A model generated the notes under the pieces. The model was not told the origin of the DNA. It was given only the letters and a program-made list of their open reading frames with translations, and did not search any database. A stretch of DNA of 64,000 bases, from positions 124,001 through 188,000 of the forward strand of contig QYAI01000008.1 of NCBI GenBank assembly GCA_003988855.1. The letters are read 5' to 3'. Position 1 is the stretch's first letter. Every line of letters begins with the position of its first letter. This DNA is from Arachnopeziza araneosa. Lineage: Eukaryota > Ascomycota > Leotiomycetes > Helotiales > Arachnopezizaceae. Of this stretch, positions 32,716 to 45,591 are shown piece by piece. A program made the position numbers and the translations under genes.

Positions 32716-33367
32716 GATTGCGGTTGTCTCTCGATCTCTTGCAAGTTAAATAGCTCTGGATCCAGGATGTCGTACAAGATGAGGGAAAAAGTTCTCGCTG
32801 CAAGTAGAAGTCTCTGATTGCGACACGCCGTCTGTCTAAGACAACGGGATAGAGAAAAAGGGAGGGAAAGGAAAGGGAGGGAGAGACAGCAGGAGGGAGA
32901 GACACGACAAGTAAGGGTTGAAGTGAAGGACGAGACAAGTGTGGGGAGGGAAGCTTTTACCCCTCCATCTGACCCGCTTGGCGGTGAAGAAGCAAATAAG
33001 AGGGAAGCCCTGCTGCACCTGTGGCTCTTATCGATTAGGAGCCCACCCAAAAAGCAAAATGCCCATCCTGAAGATTCATCTCCCTGGGCAGCTTTCCACG
33101 CACTTGCCAGGGCACGCGACAAATTGATTGGAGCCACAGCATCCCGCGGTGTTGCGCTGTGTTGACGACGTGCCCCGCGGCCGCCGAATCAAGCTTAGTG
33201 ATAGCACTCCGTGGCCAGCATACCCCACCAACACAAGAGCTACAGCAGCACCCCACTGCGGTGATTGATCCTTCTCATAGCATAGGTCGAGGGTGGAAGT
33301 GTCAACATCGATGTGCGTAATTCTACAATCTATCTACGGAACGGGACGTACAAGATTCTGCGGCGCC
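32716..33367. other. Aminotransferase promoter with long polypurine/polypyrimidine tract
   Basis: Positions about 32841-32915 are almost pure purine on the plus strand, i.e. a CT-rich tract in the direction of the aminotransferase, 125-200 nt upstream of its ATG. Four GGG runs lie at 32860-32881. No gene is supported; overlapping frames here are low-complexity. Confidence 0.5.
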
Positions 33368-36093
33368 CTATGAATAATCCGCTGCCGACTCATCCGTTTC
33401 CAGCATCTGCTTAAATGAAAATGGCTCAAAGGGGATGCCATCACCCATGAAATGTTTGCTCATGGCTTCCACCCAGTGCAAACGCAAACTGTGCAGCATG
33501 GCACTGGTACCTTCCATAACCACCAAGACGGCAATGGTCAGGAAGAACCATGCAGCAAAGGTAACCACCAACATAAATACACCAAGAGGGCCTTTCCCGC
33601 TGAGCCCAATTGCCATGGTCATAGTCCAGAGCACAACCGAGAGTTGCTGGTGTGCCAATGATAGGGCCCAGAGGCGCAGGTATGAGGCTGTGTGGGATAC
33701 GCAATTCAAACAAAATTCTGCATCTACTTAGCAATAATACCGCAACGGGGGTCACCTAGCAAGCTTACCAATTGTGTGGATCACTTGGTGAATCATGACT
33801 TCTCCAAACTCAAACTCCTCATGCTCTTCATCTCCGACATCTTGGGTAATCATTGCAACCCCCTCACCGTCACTAGCTAAACTACCTCTGCCATCAAGGG
33901 TATTGCTATCGTCATCGTCACCATCGAGGGCACTGACTCGTGAAGTCTCGCCAATTCCTCTATAGCCTTGCTGACGAGCTCGGTTGTGCTCCCATCGAAG
34001 ATAGAATGGCTTCAAGAAAAGCAAAATAGGTACTTGAACAACGGCGATAAGAACAAGGAAGATCTGGAGCCCCGCCTGATGGCTATATAATGGTTCCTGA
34101 ACGGTACCAGGTGACAAGAACATATAGATCAGCATGTTAAGAAGTCCTGGGGGTGACTCCTCAATACCATACCAGTCAACAGACCATTTAAAGACGATAG
34201 TGAAAGCGAGATAACCAAAAATTGCCTGAAAGAAGATCATGCCAGGCACGAAGACGCCCCAAATGTCGATTGGAGTCTTGAAATGTCGAGCATTAATGTA
34301 GGATAGACATAGAGAATATGTCATATGACACCAACCCATCAAGATACTCAATTTCATCTTGTAACTGTTCGAGAACAAGAGGTCATTCTCAGTACCGTGC
34401 CACATCCAATCAAGTCCGAATGGGTAACGATAGTCTCCCTTAGGAGAGGCGGTGACTGTCTGGCCTATCTGCCAATCTTCTGGAACATTCCACTTCCAGG
34501 CGCTGGCGAATGGTGACAAAGACTTCGAGAAGACATCGTTGTATATCAAACCAGTGTACATGGAGAAGATACCCATCATTAACATGATATATCTTCCGTA
34601 ATAAGCCATAGAGAACAGTTCGTCACGAACCTTCTTTAGCGGCTTCTCCCAGTAGATCATAGCGGAAGCAGCGCAAACCATTAGAAACCCGTGGCCAAAG
34701 TCTCCAAACATGACAGCAAATAAGAATGGAAAGGTCACGATGGTGGGTAGACCAGGATTAACCTCCTGGTACTTTGCAGTACCATAGGCGTTGATGATAG
34801 TCTGGAAGCCCTCAGTAAACCTGTTGGTTTTCTGGTAGGTTGGAGGTGTCTTGTTGGTTCGAATTTCGTTGATAATGGATGGAACCGAAAGCCCGGCCCG
34901 GTTGTTGACATCGTGAAGTGTCGACTTGATTAAATTGAGAGAGTTAGTAGGGCACCAAGCTTCAGCAATCAAAGTCTTTCTCGCATGATCGTAGGAGAAT
35001 AGATTGAGAGTCTGGTAAACGGCTTTCTCTTTCTTGATGATAACCATCCAGGCAGCCAAACTCTGAGCAATCTGGACGAGCTCTGCATCGAGGGTCGTCT
35101 TCGTATTGCGCAGGACATTCCCAAGATCACCAAGGCGAGTATTGACTTCATGGATCTGATCTCGTCGAAGATCGCTATTTTCATCCACGCTATACAGATC
35201 CGCACCCAACGACTCCGAGATCTTCCTTATCTTCGCAATAATTTCCTTCCCGTGCGCGAAGATGACGAAGACATTCTTCTTGACTGGTTCGTTGTTCGTA
35301 GGATCAATCAGATCCTCTGGAATCTCGGACTGATTCATGTAGAGATTCCCTCTCAAGGTACGCCAGAGGATTCTCTCGAAAGCGGCAACTCGCTCCCGCG
35401 GGATGACACCAGCCACAAAGCCGATATTCATACCTGAGAAAGAACGCTCGGCGTCTCCGTTCTGGCCATGCTGTTCAATGTCCTGCAGAAGAGGTGCATC
35501 ATCGTTGTCGGTACTAGCTCGAATGTCCTCGACATTGCCGTGGGCTCGATCAAAGAAGCCTCCAGCTTCCCTCAACACCCATCTCCACTCGGTAAGTTCC
35601 ATCTCTCGCTTCTTCAAGGTCTCGTAGCTGTCATTGAGAGATGCAATACGTTGTTCAAGACTTTGGCTCCGCTCCGCGAGCTCGTCGATTTCCGAGGCAG
35701 AAGGGGCGGCCAGCGTGTCGACATCGAGATCAATCTTGCGGAGAGGAATTCCGGCCTTTTCCATCTGTCCGTGAAAGTAACCTAGCAATATGTCAACAAA
35801 TATCCAGATACAGACCCATTCGAGCACGTACGGAGCTGTCGCTCGACATTGTCGAGTCTCCTTATCTCTTGCGTGAAGGTCCTCTGGAAGGCCGTAACCT
35901 CGGAATTGAGCTGCCGTACAGATCAGCTCAAGCATCAATCAGATCAGAACTTAACAATACATACATCGCGGAATTGTATCTGACCAAGCTCTCCTAATGC
36001 ATTCACTATCTCCCGACCGATTTCGTTGGCGATGTAGAGCTGGACCATGCTCATGTCCGCAGACCGGAACATCGTGTCTTGATGATGCACCAT
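33368..36093 (-). CDS. vph1: V-type H+-ATPase subunit a (Vph1/Stv1 orthologue)
   Basis: Four exons (36093-35965, 35910-35832, 35781-33769, 33717-33368), 2571 nt, 856 aa. The N-terminus [20 protein letters not shown] is hallmark sequence. A long cytosolic N-terminal domain with coiled coils (about 95-150) follows, then the membrane domain with 6-8 helices. Arg755 in [16 protein letters not shown] corresponds to the essential arginine that faces the proteolipid ring. Subunit a forms the proton half-channels of the Vo sector and anchors the stator. Filamentous ascomycetes usually have a single copy, inferred to act at the vacuole and Golgi/endosomes. Intron 3 splicing at gatgcag restores [14 protein letters not shown]. 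Confidence 0.97.
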
Positions 36094-36604
36094 GGCGAAG
36101 AAGATTCGGCTTCCCGACACTTCTTACGACGGTTGTCAAGAGCTTCGAGAGCTATCGTAGGAATGATGTAACTTGGTTGTTGAAGGCACCAGAGATTGCT
36201 CGGACGTAAGCTATCCCAGTCATGAGCCGCATCACGTGATCATAGACAATCTATTTGACTGGGAAACCAAAAATGGATATTTCCCAACTCATTTGAAATC
36301 GTAAATCAAGATTATATATTCATTGGGGCTACCTAAAACTACGATTCTCAGATTTCTCAGCACAATCGTAGAATCACACTACCATACAACATTTAATAAT
36401 CTTTCATGCGACGCTGTGGCTATCTATCTTACAGCAGATGCCTTGGCTTCTCTTTCCTTTCGTCTCCGCTGGCACAAAAGAAATAACATATGCTATGGCA
36501 CTCATGGCTATCCCGTACTATAAGATTTGCCTTTCCTGAATGAATGCCCTCCATTGAACGCCCCCAAAGAGTAGCGATAAACATCATAAGGAGTAAACCA
36601 ATCA
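36094..36604. other. Intergenic between V-ATPase a and Yme1
   Basis: About 500 bp; 5' flank of the V-ATPase gene and 3' flank of yme1. AT-rich; nothing coding. Confidence 0.5.
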
Positions 36605-39139
36605 CTAAGCGACGGCCCCTCCCTGCGGCGGAGGCTTTTCTGTTGGTTGCTCTGGTGCAGTACCCGGAAGTTTAGGTAATTCGATTCCTACTGTTGGCAT
36701 GTCAGGCAACTTGATCGTGCCAGCTGGCATTATCATTCTCCCCTCCAACTTTTCGCCTCTAATAACCTTGAAAGCTTCTTCTCGATTCAAGGTCTCGTAT
36801 TCGACTAGAGCTTTGGCAAGACGATCTAATTCCGCTCGTCTAGTCTGAAGGAGATTCACAGCACGGGATCGTCCTTCTTCTATCAATCTTCGGACTTCCG
36901 ATTCTATGAGTTCTCTCGTGCCTACTGAAAGGCTGTCGTGGTTGGATGCGAGGTCAACATTGCCAAGCTTCTCGGACATGCCAAAGGCAGTGACCATGGC
37001 GTATGCGAGACGTGTAGCTTGTTTGAGATCCTATGTAACGAACGTTAGTAATTGAAGAGTGTATTTGGGGGAATCTTACCGAAGCTACGCCGCTGGTCAC
37101 TCTATCTGGCCCGTAAACTATCTCTTCTGCGACTTTGCCTCCCATACAAACATCTATCTTGGCCCTATACTCATCTAGAGTTACGGAATACTTGTCCATT
37201 TCAGGCAAGTGGAAAGTAAGTCCCAAGGCTTGCCCACGAGGCATTATAGTCACTTTATGAAGCGGCTCAGCGCCTCGAGTAAACATGAGAACAAGCGCAT
37301 GTCCGGCTTCATGGTATGCAGTCATCTCTTTTTCTTTCTGACTGATGACCATGCTCTTTCTCTCTGCGCCCATCATGACTTTGTCTTTAGCCCATTCAAA
37401 ATCCAACATGGATACAGCAGTTGCCTTTGCTTTGCTGGCATGAACGGCTGCTTGGTTGACGACATTTTCAAGTTCTGCTCCGGAAAAGCCCGGTGTGCCA
37501 GATGCTAACGTCTCCATGCTAACGTCCTTTGCGATAGGGATCTTTTTCATATGATGCTTTAATATTGCCAAACGGCCACGAACATCGGGAAGTCCAACAA
37601 CTACATTTCTGTCAAATCGTCCTGGCCGGGTCAAGGCCTTGTCCAAAGACTCAGGGAAATTGGTCGCGCCTAAGATGATGACTCCACTATTTTGGTCAAA
37701 CCCGTCAAGTTCGGTCAACAATTGGTTCAGAGTTTGCTTCACATAGTTCGCATCTCTCGCATTTCTCTTGCCTCCAATAGCATCGAGTTCATCGATAAAG
37801 ACAATTGCAGGACTTTTGGCTTTTGCGGAGGCGAACAACTCCCGAACTCGTTTGGCACCGACTCCGACGTAGATCTCATCAAACTCACTGCCTGACATGA
37901 AGAAGAACGGAACACCTGCTTCACCCGCAACGGCTCGAGCCAAAAGGGTCTTTCCAGTTCCGGGAGGGCCGACGAGTAGCACGCCTTTGGGAAGTTTGCC
38001 ACCGAGAGTAGAAAATTTGTCTGGGTTCTTCAAGAAATCAACGAGTTCTTGGAGCTCTTCTTTCGCCTCGTCACATCCATGAACATCAGAGAATCGGACA
38101 TTTTGGTGTTCAGCCTTGGCCTCGTTATCACCCTTGCCACCAATCTTCTTTACGGTTTGAAGAGAATCGATGACCATGTTGACAACAACCAAGCTGAGGT
38201 AAGTAAAAACACAGAAGTAAAGCAAGAACTTGAACCATTTGAAGATAGTGCTGCCAATTGTCTCCTCAACCACAACGTAAAGAGGGGCGTCTTTTGCCCC
38301 ACTTCCTGATGTTCGAGAGATACCAATATTCCCACCTTGACTACTGGCAGCAACGGCCTGTCCAATAGCTTGCAACTGAGTGGTGTTTAGACTGCCAGTT
38401 TGGGCTCCCAATTGCGTCTGGCCAGTCATGACAGCAGTGCCTTGTCCCAGTGCGCCAAGAGCCTGATGGTATAGGTTTTCGCAAGATGGATTTGAAGCAA
38501 ATCGCTGGCTTTGATATCTCTCAATGACAATGGAAGGTAGGTTCGCTCGTAATAAGGCCTGGTAAAAGGTATATTGCTTTGCGGCATCTTGGGGTTTCTT
38601 GTTCGCGGATTCTTCCAGGAAAGCAAGTGTACTCCGTGGAGTGCTGCTGAATAATGTTCTTCGCTGGTGCTTGGCTGCTATTGTGAGAATCGAGTCCGGT
38701 TTTTGAAACCTCGATGGCACCACAGTTGATAATTGTCGGCTCTGCAAATGTGACATGAATATTCGTCGAGCAATCGGGTTTGCGGCTGCAATGGTTCCAT
38801 TTGGCATGGCGGAAATAATTTTCCTAATATCATAACGCGTGTTGGGAGTCGCTCGGGGAGTAAATCTCGATGAAAATGACGAGGGAAGGTCTTGCAGACA
38901 ATCGGGCAACTCAAACTTGGATGTCTATCTATGGCATCAGCTCCGCCGTTAGAGCAGTAGTATTTGAAGCTCACCTGAGATACAGGAGGAGGCGTCGCTT
39001 CAACTTTGGGGATTGATAATTGCGGTTCGCGTCTCCAACTGGGAGAAGGTGTGCCTTGCGTCTTTTTCCCTAACACTCTCCACGGCGCCGCCATCGCACC
39101 AGCCATCGACGGCCACAACTCGGTCGAGATCGCGGCCAT
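36605..39139 (-). CDS. yme1: Mitochondrial i-AAA protease Yme1
   Basis: Three exons (39139-38975, 38915-37080, 37030-36605), 2427 nt, 808 aa. The first exon ([20 protein letters not shown]...) is joined with an aag acceptor to [11 protein letters not shown], giving an N-terminal mitochondrial region. A shorter ATG at [10 protein letters not shown] is an alternative start. A single membrane helix is at about 283-305. The AAA domain has Walker A GPPGTGKT (371-378), Walker B IVFIDELD (about 426-433) and the SRH region with RPGRFDR. The M41 zinc-protease motif HEAGH is at about 590-594. Yme1 degrades misfolded and regulatory proteins with its catalytic domain in the intermembrane space. Confidence 0.95.
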
Positions 39140-40399
39140 TCCCTGAACATGATCCGTTAGCAATGCACCACTCCGTATCTGCTCCGCCGGGCCACGCTTA
39201 CCGGCAGCGCAGAGGTTTGGAAAGCCATGGTTAGTTAGGAAAAGAAACACCGCCAGTCTGTCCACCTCAACCTCCGTTCGCGAAAAGCCTGCGGGCGCAC
39301 TCCTGTGGCGCCGTCCAGTATAAAATGAACGTAAGAAATGTCGGCAGCAGAAACGTGGATCCTCGGTGTGAGGGATGGCGATACCAGTTTTGTCGATGTT
39401 GAGGTTGAGGCAAAATGAAGCCTCGTCTCGCTTAGTCACCCAGAATCAACGAGCGGCCGCTTCAGACTCGTCACGATGTCGGTCTTAAGGGCGGGATGAG
39501 ACCAAGTACTTGACATTTCATTTATCCGGCAATCTACATTCACTTGAAATCTTATATGGACTCGGAATTTTGGAATAAACGTCTCATCGAGACCAAGAGT
39601 CACATTCAATCATCTACTTTTGCGAGACAACTTTACTTTGCGATATCTATTTCACCTTCTCAAGCTGGAACTAAAGTAAAGTATATTTAGCATTTGATAG
39701 TGCTACAGCTATATAATAATCACATCTCCAAGTCCGCGCCCCCAAACGGCACAAAACATTAACAATTCCATCGCAAATATAGTCGTGTTGTTACATAGTC
39801 CAATGTCCATATCCATTCCCAATTGAGCACCCCTTCATCTCCCTGAGCCAACCCCTCCCAATGCTCCCACAAACATTACAGGAAAACAAGAATCATCATC
39901 TCGTAACCTCCAAAGATACTCCTCATTACTGCATTCGTGCTCAAAAATATATTGAACATATACGAGCAAGTAAAGTGTTTAACATCAGCGACAGAACTAC
40001 ACCCAAAAGTTCGAGAATAGGAAAAGTAAGCCAGAAACTCCGAATCCGAAGGAAAGAGAAAAGTAAGCCGCCCAATTCCCGCGAGGGATGGCTCTCAAAC
40101 AAATCCAGAAAATAGGTATGTTTCGTCGAATCGTGTCTGTTTTACGGGTATTTGACTAAGTGAGATCGTGATTGGTCGTGATTAATGAAGATTCGAGGGT
40201 GTATCGCAAATAAGACGGTAATTTTTCGGGCGTTTTGGTTTTGGTATATATAGAGAGAAGCAGGTGCCGTGATCCCGTATCTCCTCTAGGGTATAAATTG
40301 CCAGGTACATATTGATACAGTTGCTCTAGGAGCGACACAAATGAAAGTCAATATTGCGAACCATTTTCAAAGACTGAATCGTTCAAAGTTTCAGAAAGC
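39140..40399. other. Intergenic: yme1 promoter and 3' flank of the C2H2 gene
   Basis: Minus-strand reading continues open for about 300 nt upstream of the yme1 ATG but shows no conserved content and is taken as leader. 39480-40399 is AT-rich; an 84-codon frame at 39861-40115 is not supported. Long 3' UTR sequence of the C2H2 gene is likely near 40200-40399. Confidence 0.45.
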
Positions 40400-41797
<1,398 letters not shown>

Positions 41798-42079
41798 AGT
41801 TGTATCTTCCGAACTTCAAGACTTATGAAGGTGATCTTGTTCCAAATATCACGTAATTTGAAGCGGGAATAGAGCAGGAGCGATTGCTAAAAGATGTCGT
41901 TGGTATGCTGGAAGTACCGTTCTGGATACCAGAGGTACTACAAAACTGAGAGATTGAGCGGTTTGGAGGGTCCAAGGAGGACTGAACAGCGAGTAAGACG
42001 AGGAGATGGCAAGGAGGAGAGAAGCGTCCAGCGCAAATAGCTGTGACTAATGATGAAGTGAAGAGTGATCGAATGTTAC

Positions 42080-42205
42080 AGTATATATGTAAAGAGATAT
42101 AGTGTAGCAGCCGAGGAGTTGATGTGCCTTGAGCCAATGTTCTGAGAATGTCAGGATGATGTCTGATAGGCTTCCATTGAAGGAGGGGAGGGACTATATA
42201 CATAC
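42080..42205 (-). promoter_or_regulatory. Candidate core promoter of the C2H2 regulator
   Basis: Two TATA-like motifs read on the minus strand: TATATAGTCC near 42190-42200 and ACATATATAC near 42080-42092. A run of eight G (C on the gene strand) at about 42218-42226 precedes them. The leader to the ATG at 41797 would be about 250-370 nt and is CT-rich. Confidence 0.3.
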
Positions 42206-43553
42206 TCTTGGTCCGGAGGGGGGGGTGATGGTTGACAGGGTTGGTGGGTGCACGAGCAAGAAGGCGGTTCTGCTCTCTGAGATTACCTCTGACTAAGGTA
42301 CAACCCTCGATCTAAGCTTCGATGCAATTTTAGTTGCGAGTGGCTGAGGAGAGCGAAGAACGACCGGAGAAGAAAGTCTTCTCGGCAGAGGCAGTTGAGC
42401 TAACGGTCAACGGTAAGAGTCGGGGGTGGATGCGGCTAGACAGTCTGCTGCTGTTTCGACGTCAAAGTCCTGCCTTGGTGACCAGTACGAATTAGGATTT
42501 CGAAACAGGGACCATTCTTGAAAAAGATAGACAGAGTGTTCGGACTCGAATGGTGGCGTGAGTGGATCTTCGAGCCTCTTCTGCACGCAAGGACGTTGGA
42601 GTGCTCGGATTTGAACGGCAAGAACAGCCTAGGTGTCGATATGATTCTCGATATAGAAGTGTATTCTAGTTCTCGAGTGGGGTTACACTGATAGAACGTC
42701 GCTCAAGGCTGTCCTCGTGGCAATTGGCGCGAACTACGCCTTGACGGACAATATGCAGCAGTCGGCTGGACTGGCCTGATGGGCGGCGTGAGGTTCTGTT
42801 CGCGGGCTTTTGATATTGAGATGAAAAGGGGAATCAATAGCTCAGCGAGATGGACTGGCTCCTCGAACCTTCTTGACTTGAAGACGGATGGGGTTGGGAA
42901 GACGTGGAGAGCTGTGAGGAGGGGAGGTTTGCCTGGCGATGGAGTTTATAACGCAGCTATATGTGAGAGCTGTGAAGAATTCTGGAGGCGTTGTGGAGTC
43001 GTCCCCGGAGGTCGAGAGGGCGAATGGGAGGTGGTGGCCCACAATTGAGTAGAGGTCAATAATCAGGTACAGCACGACGACTGCATGTGTCTTGGGGTGG
43101 GATCGAGGTACCTCCGTCCTATGCTCTCTTGGGTATTGACGCACGAAGAAAAAAGGAGCGGCCATCTGGACAAGAGGATGGGGTGGGGACGCACTATGCT
43201 CGATCGAGTGTCATCAACCCCAGAGAGCTGCGATATTTCTGTCTGGTCCACCGGCCTGCGTCGATGGTGTAGGTTAGGTCAACGGACGAGGGCGCTCAGC
43301 TGGGAGGAGGGCAAGCTGGAGCCAAACTACTTTGGAGCGAGAGAGCTAACCAGGTGGGTAGGTAGCAAGCTATCGGGCTGATCCAGGATGATGAACGGCA
43401 GGGGACGGAGTGAGACCCATGGCGCACATGGGAAGGATGAAGGGGCCGGGGGTCTGGCAGCGTCGGCCCCTGGGCAGAAGACGAGGATGATGGGCCTAAA
43501 GGGTACGTCGTACGTTACTGCCGTTCACGGTCAAGAGGCGGATGTGGTGGGTG

Positions 43554-43580
43554 ATGGTGGTGGTGGTGGTGGTGGTGGTA
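43554..43580. repeat. (TGG)n microsatellite
   Basis: About nine TGG/GGT units, then TAG and TGC-rich variants to about 43615. Confidence 0.85.
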
Positions 43581-44864
43581 GTAGTGGTAGTGCTTGCTGC
43601 TCCTGCTGCTCCTGCAAGTGCGCTTGTGGACGGGCTGACCAGGCCCATGACAGGCATGACATTCCCTGGAAGCCCAGGGCCAGGGGGGCCTGGATTAGTG
43701 GAAACTTTTGTGCAGACCTCACTAATCAAGCGAGATGGCCATAACATCACAACTGTAAAAGAAGGAAGAAGGAAAAGGGCTTGCAAGGGCTGCTGCGTCA
43801 AGCACTTCTCGGCCGCGCACCGCTTGCTTCATCTACGGCAGTCCAAATCGTCCGCCTGCACCCCGAGAGCCATCATCTCTCTTCTCCTCTCCCTTCCTCT
43901 CCTCGCCGCCTAGGACGTGCGAGATGCAAGTGCGGCGGATTGAAGCTATCGTGCAGTTCATGAGATCGTCCTCCGTCTTCGCAGATGCACTCGCTCGTCC
44001 GTGTGCACGCGTGACTAGTCGCAAACATGGAAGCAATTTGAGCAAGATACCACCGTACCTCCCAAAAGACTAAACACTTGTCTGGTGATGGCTCATGGAC
44101 GAGGAAGCTCTTCACACTTGCAGACGTTGAGGGAAAAACGAAATCTGCGTCTCCCTTTTCCTCTGAATCGAGGCAAGGGATTCAATTTCAATTCTCACAT
44201 CTCGCGTTCCGTAGTGTGATGCTTACCAAAAAAAAAAAACAATCCGCTCTTCCAAGCACCTGATTAGTAAAGAGATATAGAAATGGTCCGAGAAAAGATC
44301 TAGCCATAGGAGGATCCAACTACACTCCTTCTTCAATCGTTCATTATTCGCCTTGCCTTACCTTGACACCCTTCTGACGTCTGAAGAGATCTGGTGGTGG
44401 TTTGACTTCAACCCGCTGTCATCGAGGATTTGTGGATCCGCCTGGCCACTTTTTCCTTGCCGCAACGTGTTTGTTGAGATACTTTTCACCGCCATACCGG
44501 CAGTGTCACCAGCCTTACTGCGCTTGGCTAGAAGACTTGGTTGAAACCCTGAAAAAGCACGTTTGAGTTGAGATTGACGTCGCTGAGTATCATGACGGAC
44601 GGATCTGCCTATGCATCCCACATTCTGAAGGCCAAGGATTCAGGGTTGCTGGCTACGAGAAACAACGAGAGCAAATAAGAATTGCTGTCGTCGTATGCAA
44701 AGGAGTGTGAGGAGCGACTTGGTTAATGCGACTTTGATGAGTGCCGGGCCGTACCCCTCATTCCAGATAAGATTTGCTTTTGCTCGCCAATCTTCAATGA
44801 GGCAGGCTTGGGCATGGAGTAGTTCGCCACCGGGGAGCCAGCCACCTGGGGTTGTTGGACTTGG

Positions 44865-44892
44865 TTGTTGCTGTTGCTGTTGCTGTTGCTGG
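44865..44892. repeat. (GTTGCT)n hexanucleotide repeat
   Basis: Four to five GTTGCT units; on the minus strand it would encode a Gln run, which creates a misleading 197-codon frame. Confidence 0.85.
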
Positions 44893-45027
44893 TGAGGATG
44901 CCATAGGCGCATCATAGTCCGAATCAACATGGCAAGCGTGAGAGAATGTGAGTGAAGGTGGCCAGCCAAGCAGACCAAGAGGACGTCAGGAGATGTTTCC
45001 GGACCAGGAGACGTTTCCGAGCCAGAC

Positions 45028-45047
45028 GTTGTTGTTGTTGTTGTTGT
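45028..45047. repeat. (GTT)n microsatellite
   Basis: Six uninterrupted GTT units, 140 nt after the previous repeat. Confidence 0.85.
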
Positions 45048-45560
45048 CCGACTACCGTGCCGGGGACGGGTGATTCGGGAAAGGGATTCTTCGGAAGCTC
45101 CCCAGGCGACCGTCGGCCATCCTGTGACTCTCAGGCTAAACCCCGATGACCAGCTGTTGCCAGACACCTCCCAAACTGCAGGTACGGGTTCTGTGCTACA
45201 ATCGGCTTCAAACAACTCCAGCAAAACTTCCACTCCTGTCAGCAGAACAACGAGCTCACTCAGTCACAAGTCCGGCTCCTCCGTCTCCATCATGTCACCG
45301 GCAGCCAGCTGGCGACAAAAGTGGAAAAAGCCACAGGCCGAAAGGAGCTGAGAGGCCGCCAGACATCTCACTGGTGACCCCACATTGTCCTGCCGCGTCT
45401 ATGTACGTACGGACTCTTCTCTTAACGAATCGACCCCTCCCTCGTTCCTGTGCCCCTCCTTCAGCAACTAGGGATCTGATTGATATTCGCATTGCGCATA
45501 TCTTGCAACCTCCAGAGAAGCCCGTACCAGATTCGTGAGGTCTCATGATCGCAGATGCTA

Positions 45561-45562
<2 letters not shown>

Positions 45563-45591
<29 letters not shown>
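45563..45591. repeat. (CAGC)n tetranucleotide repeat
   Basis: Seven CAGC units in an uninterrupted array. Confidence 0.9.

Noticed and set aside
44640..45233. 197-codon minus frame with a Gln run and Thr run
   Set aside because: The frame is kept open by GTTGCT and GTT microsatellites; outside them there is no recognisable protein.
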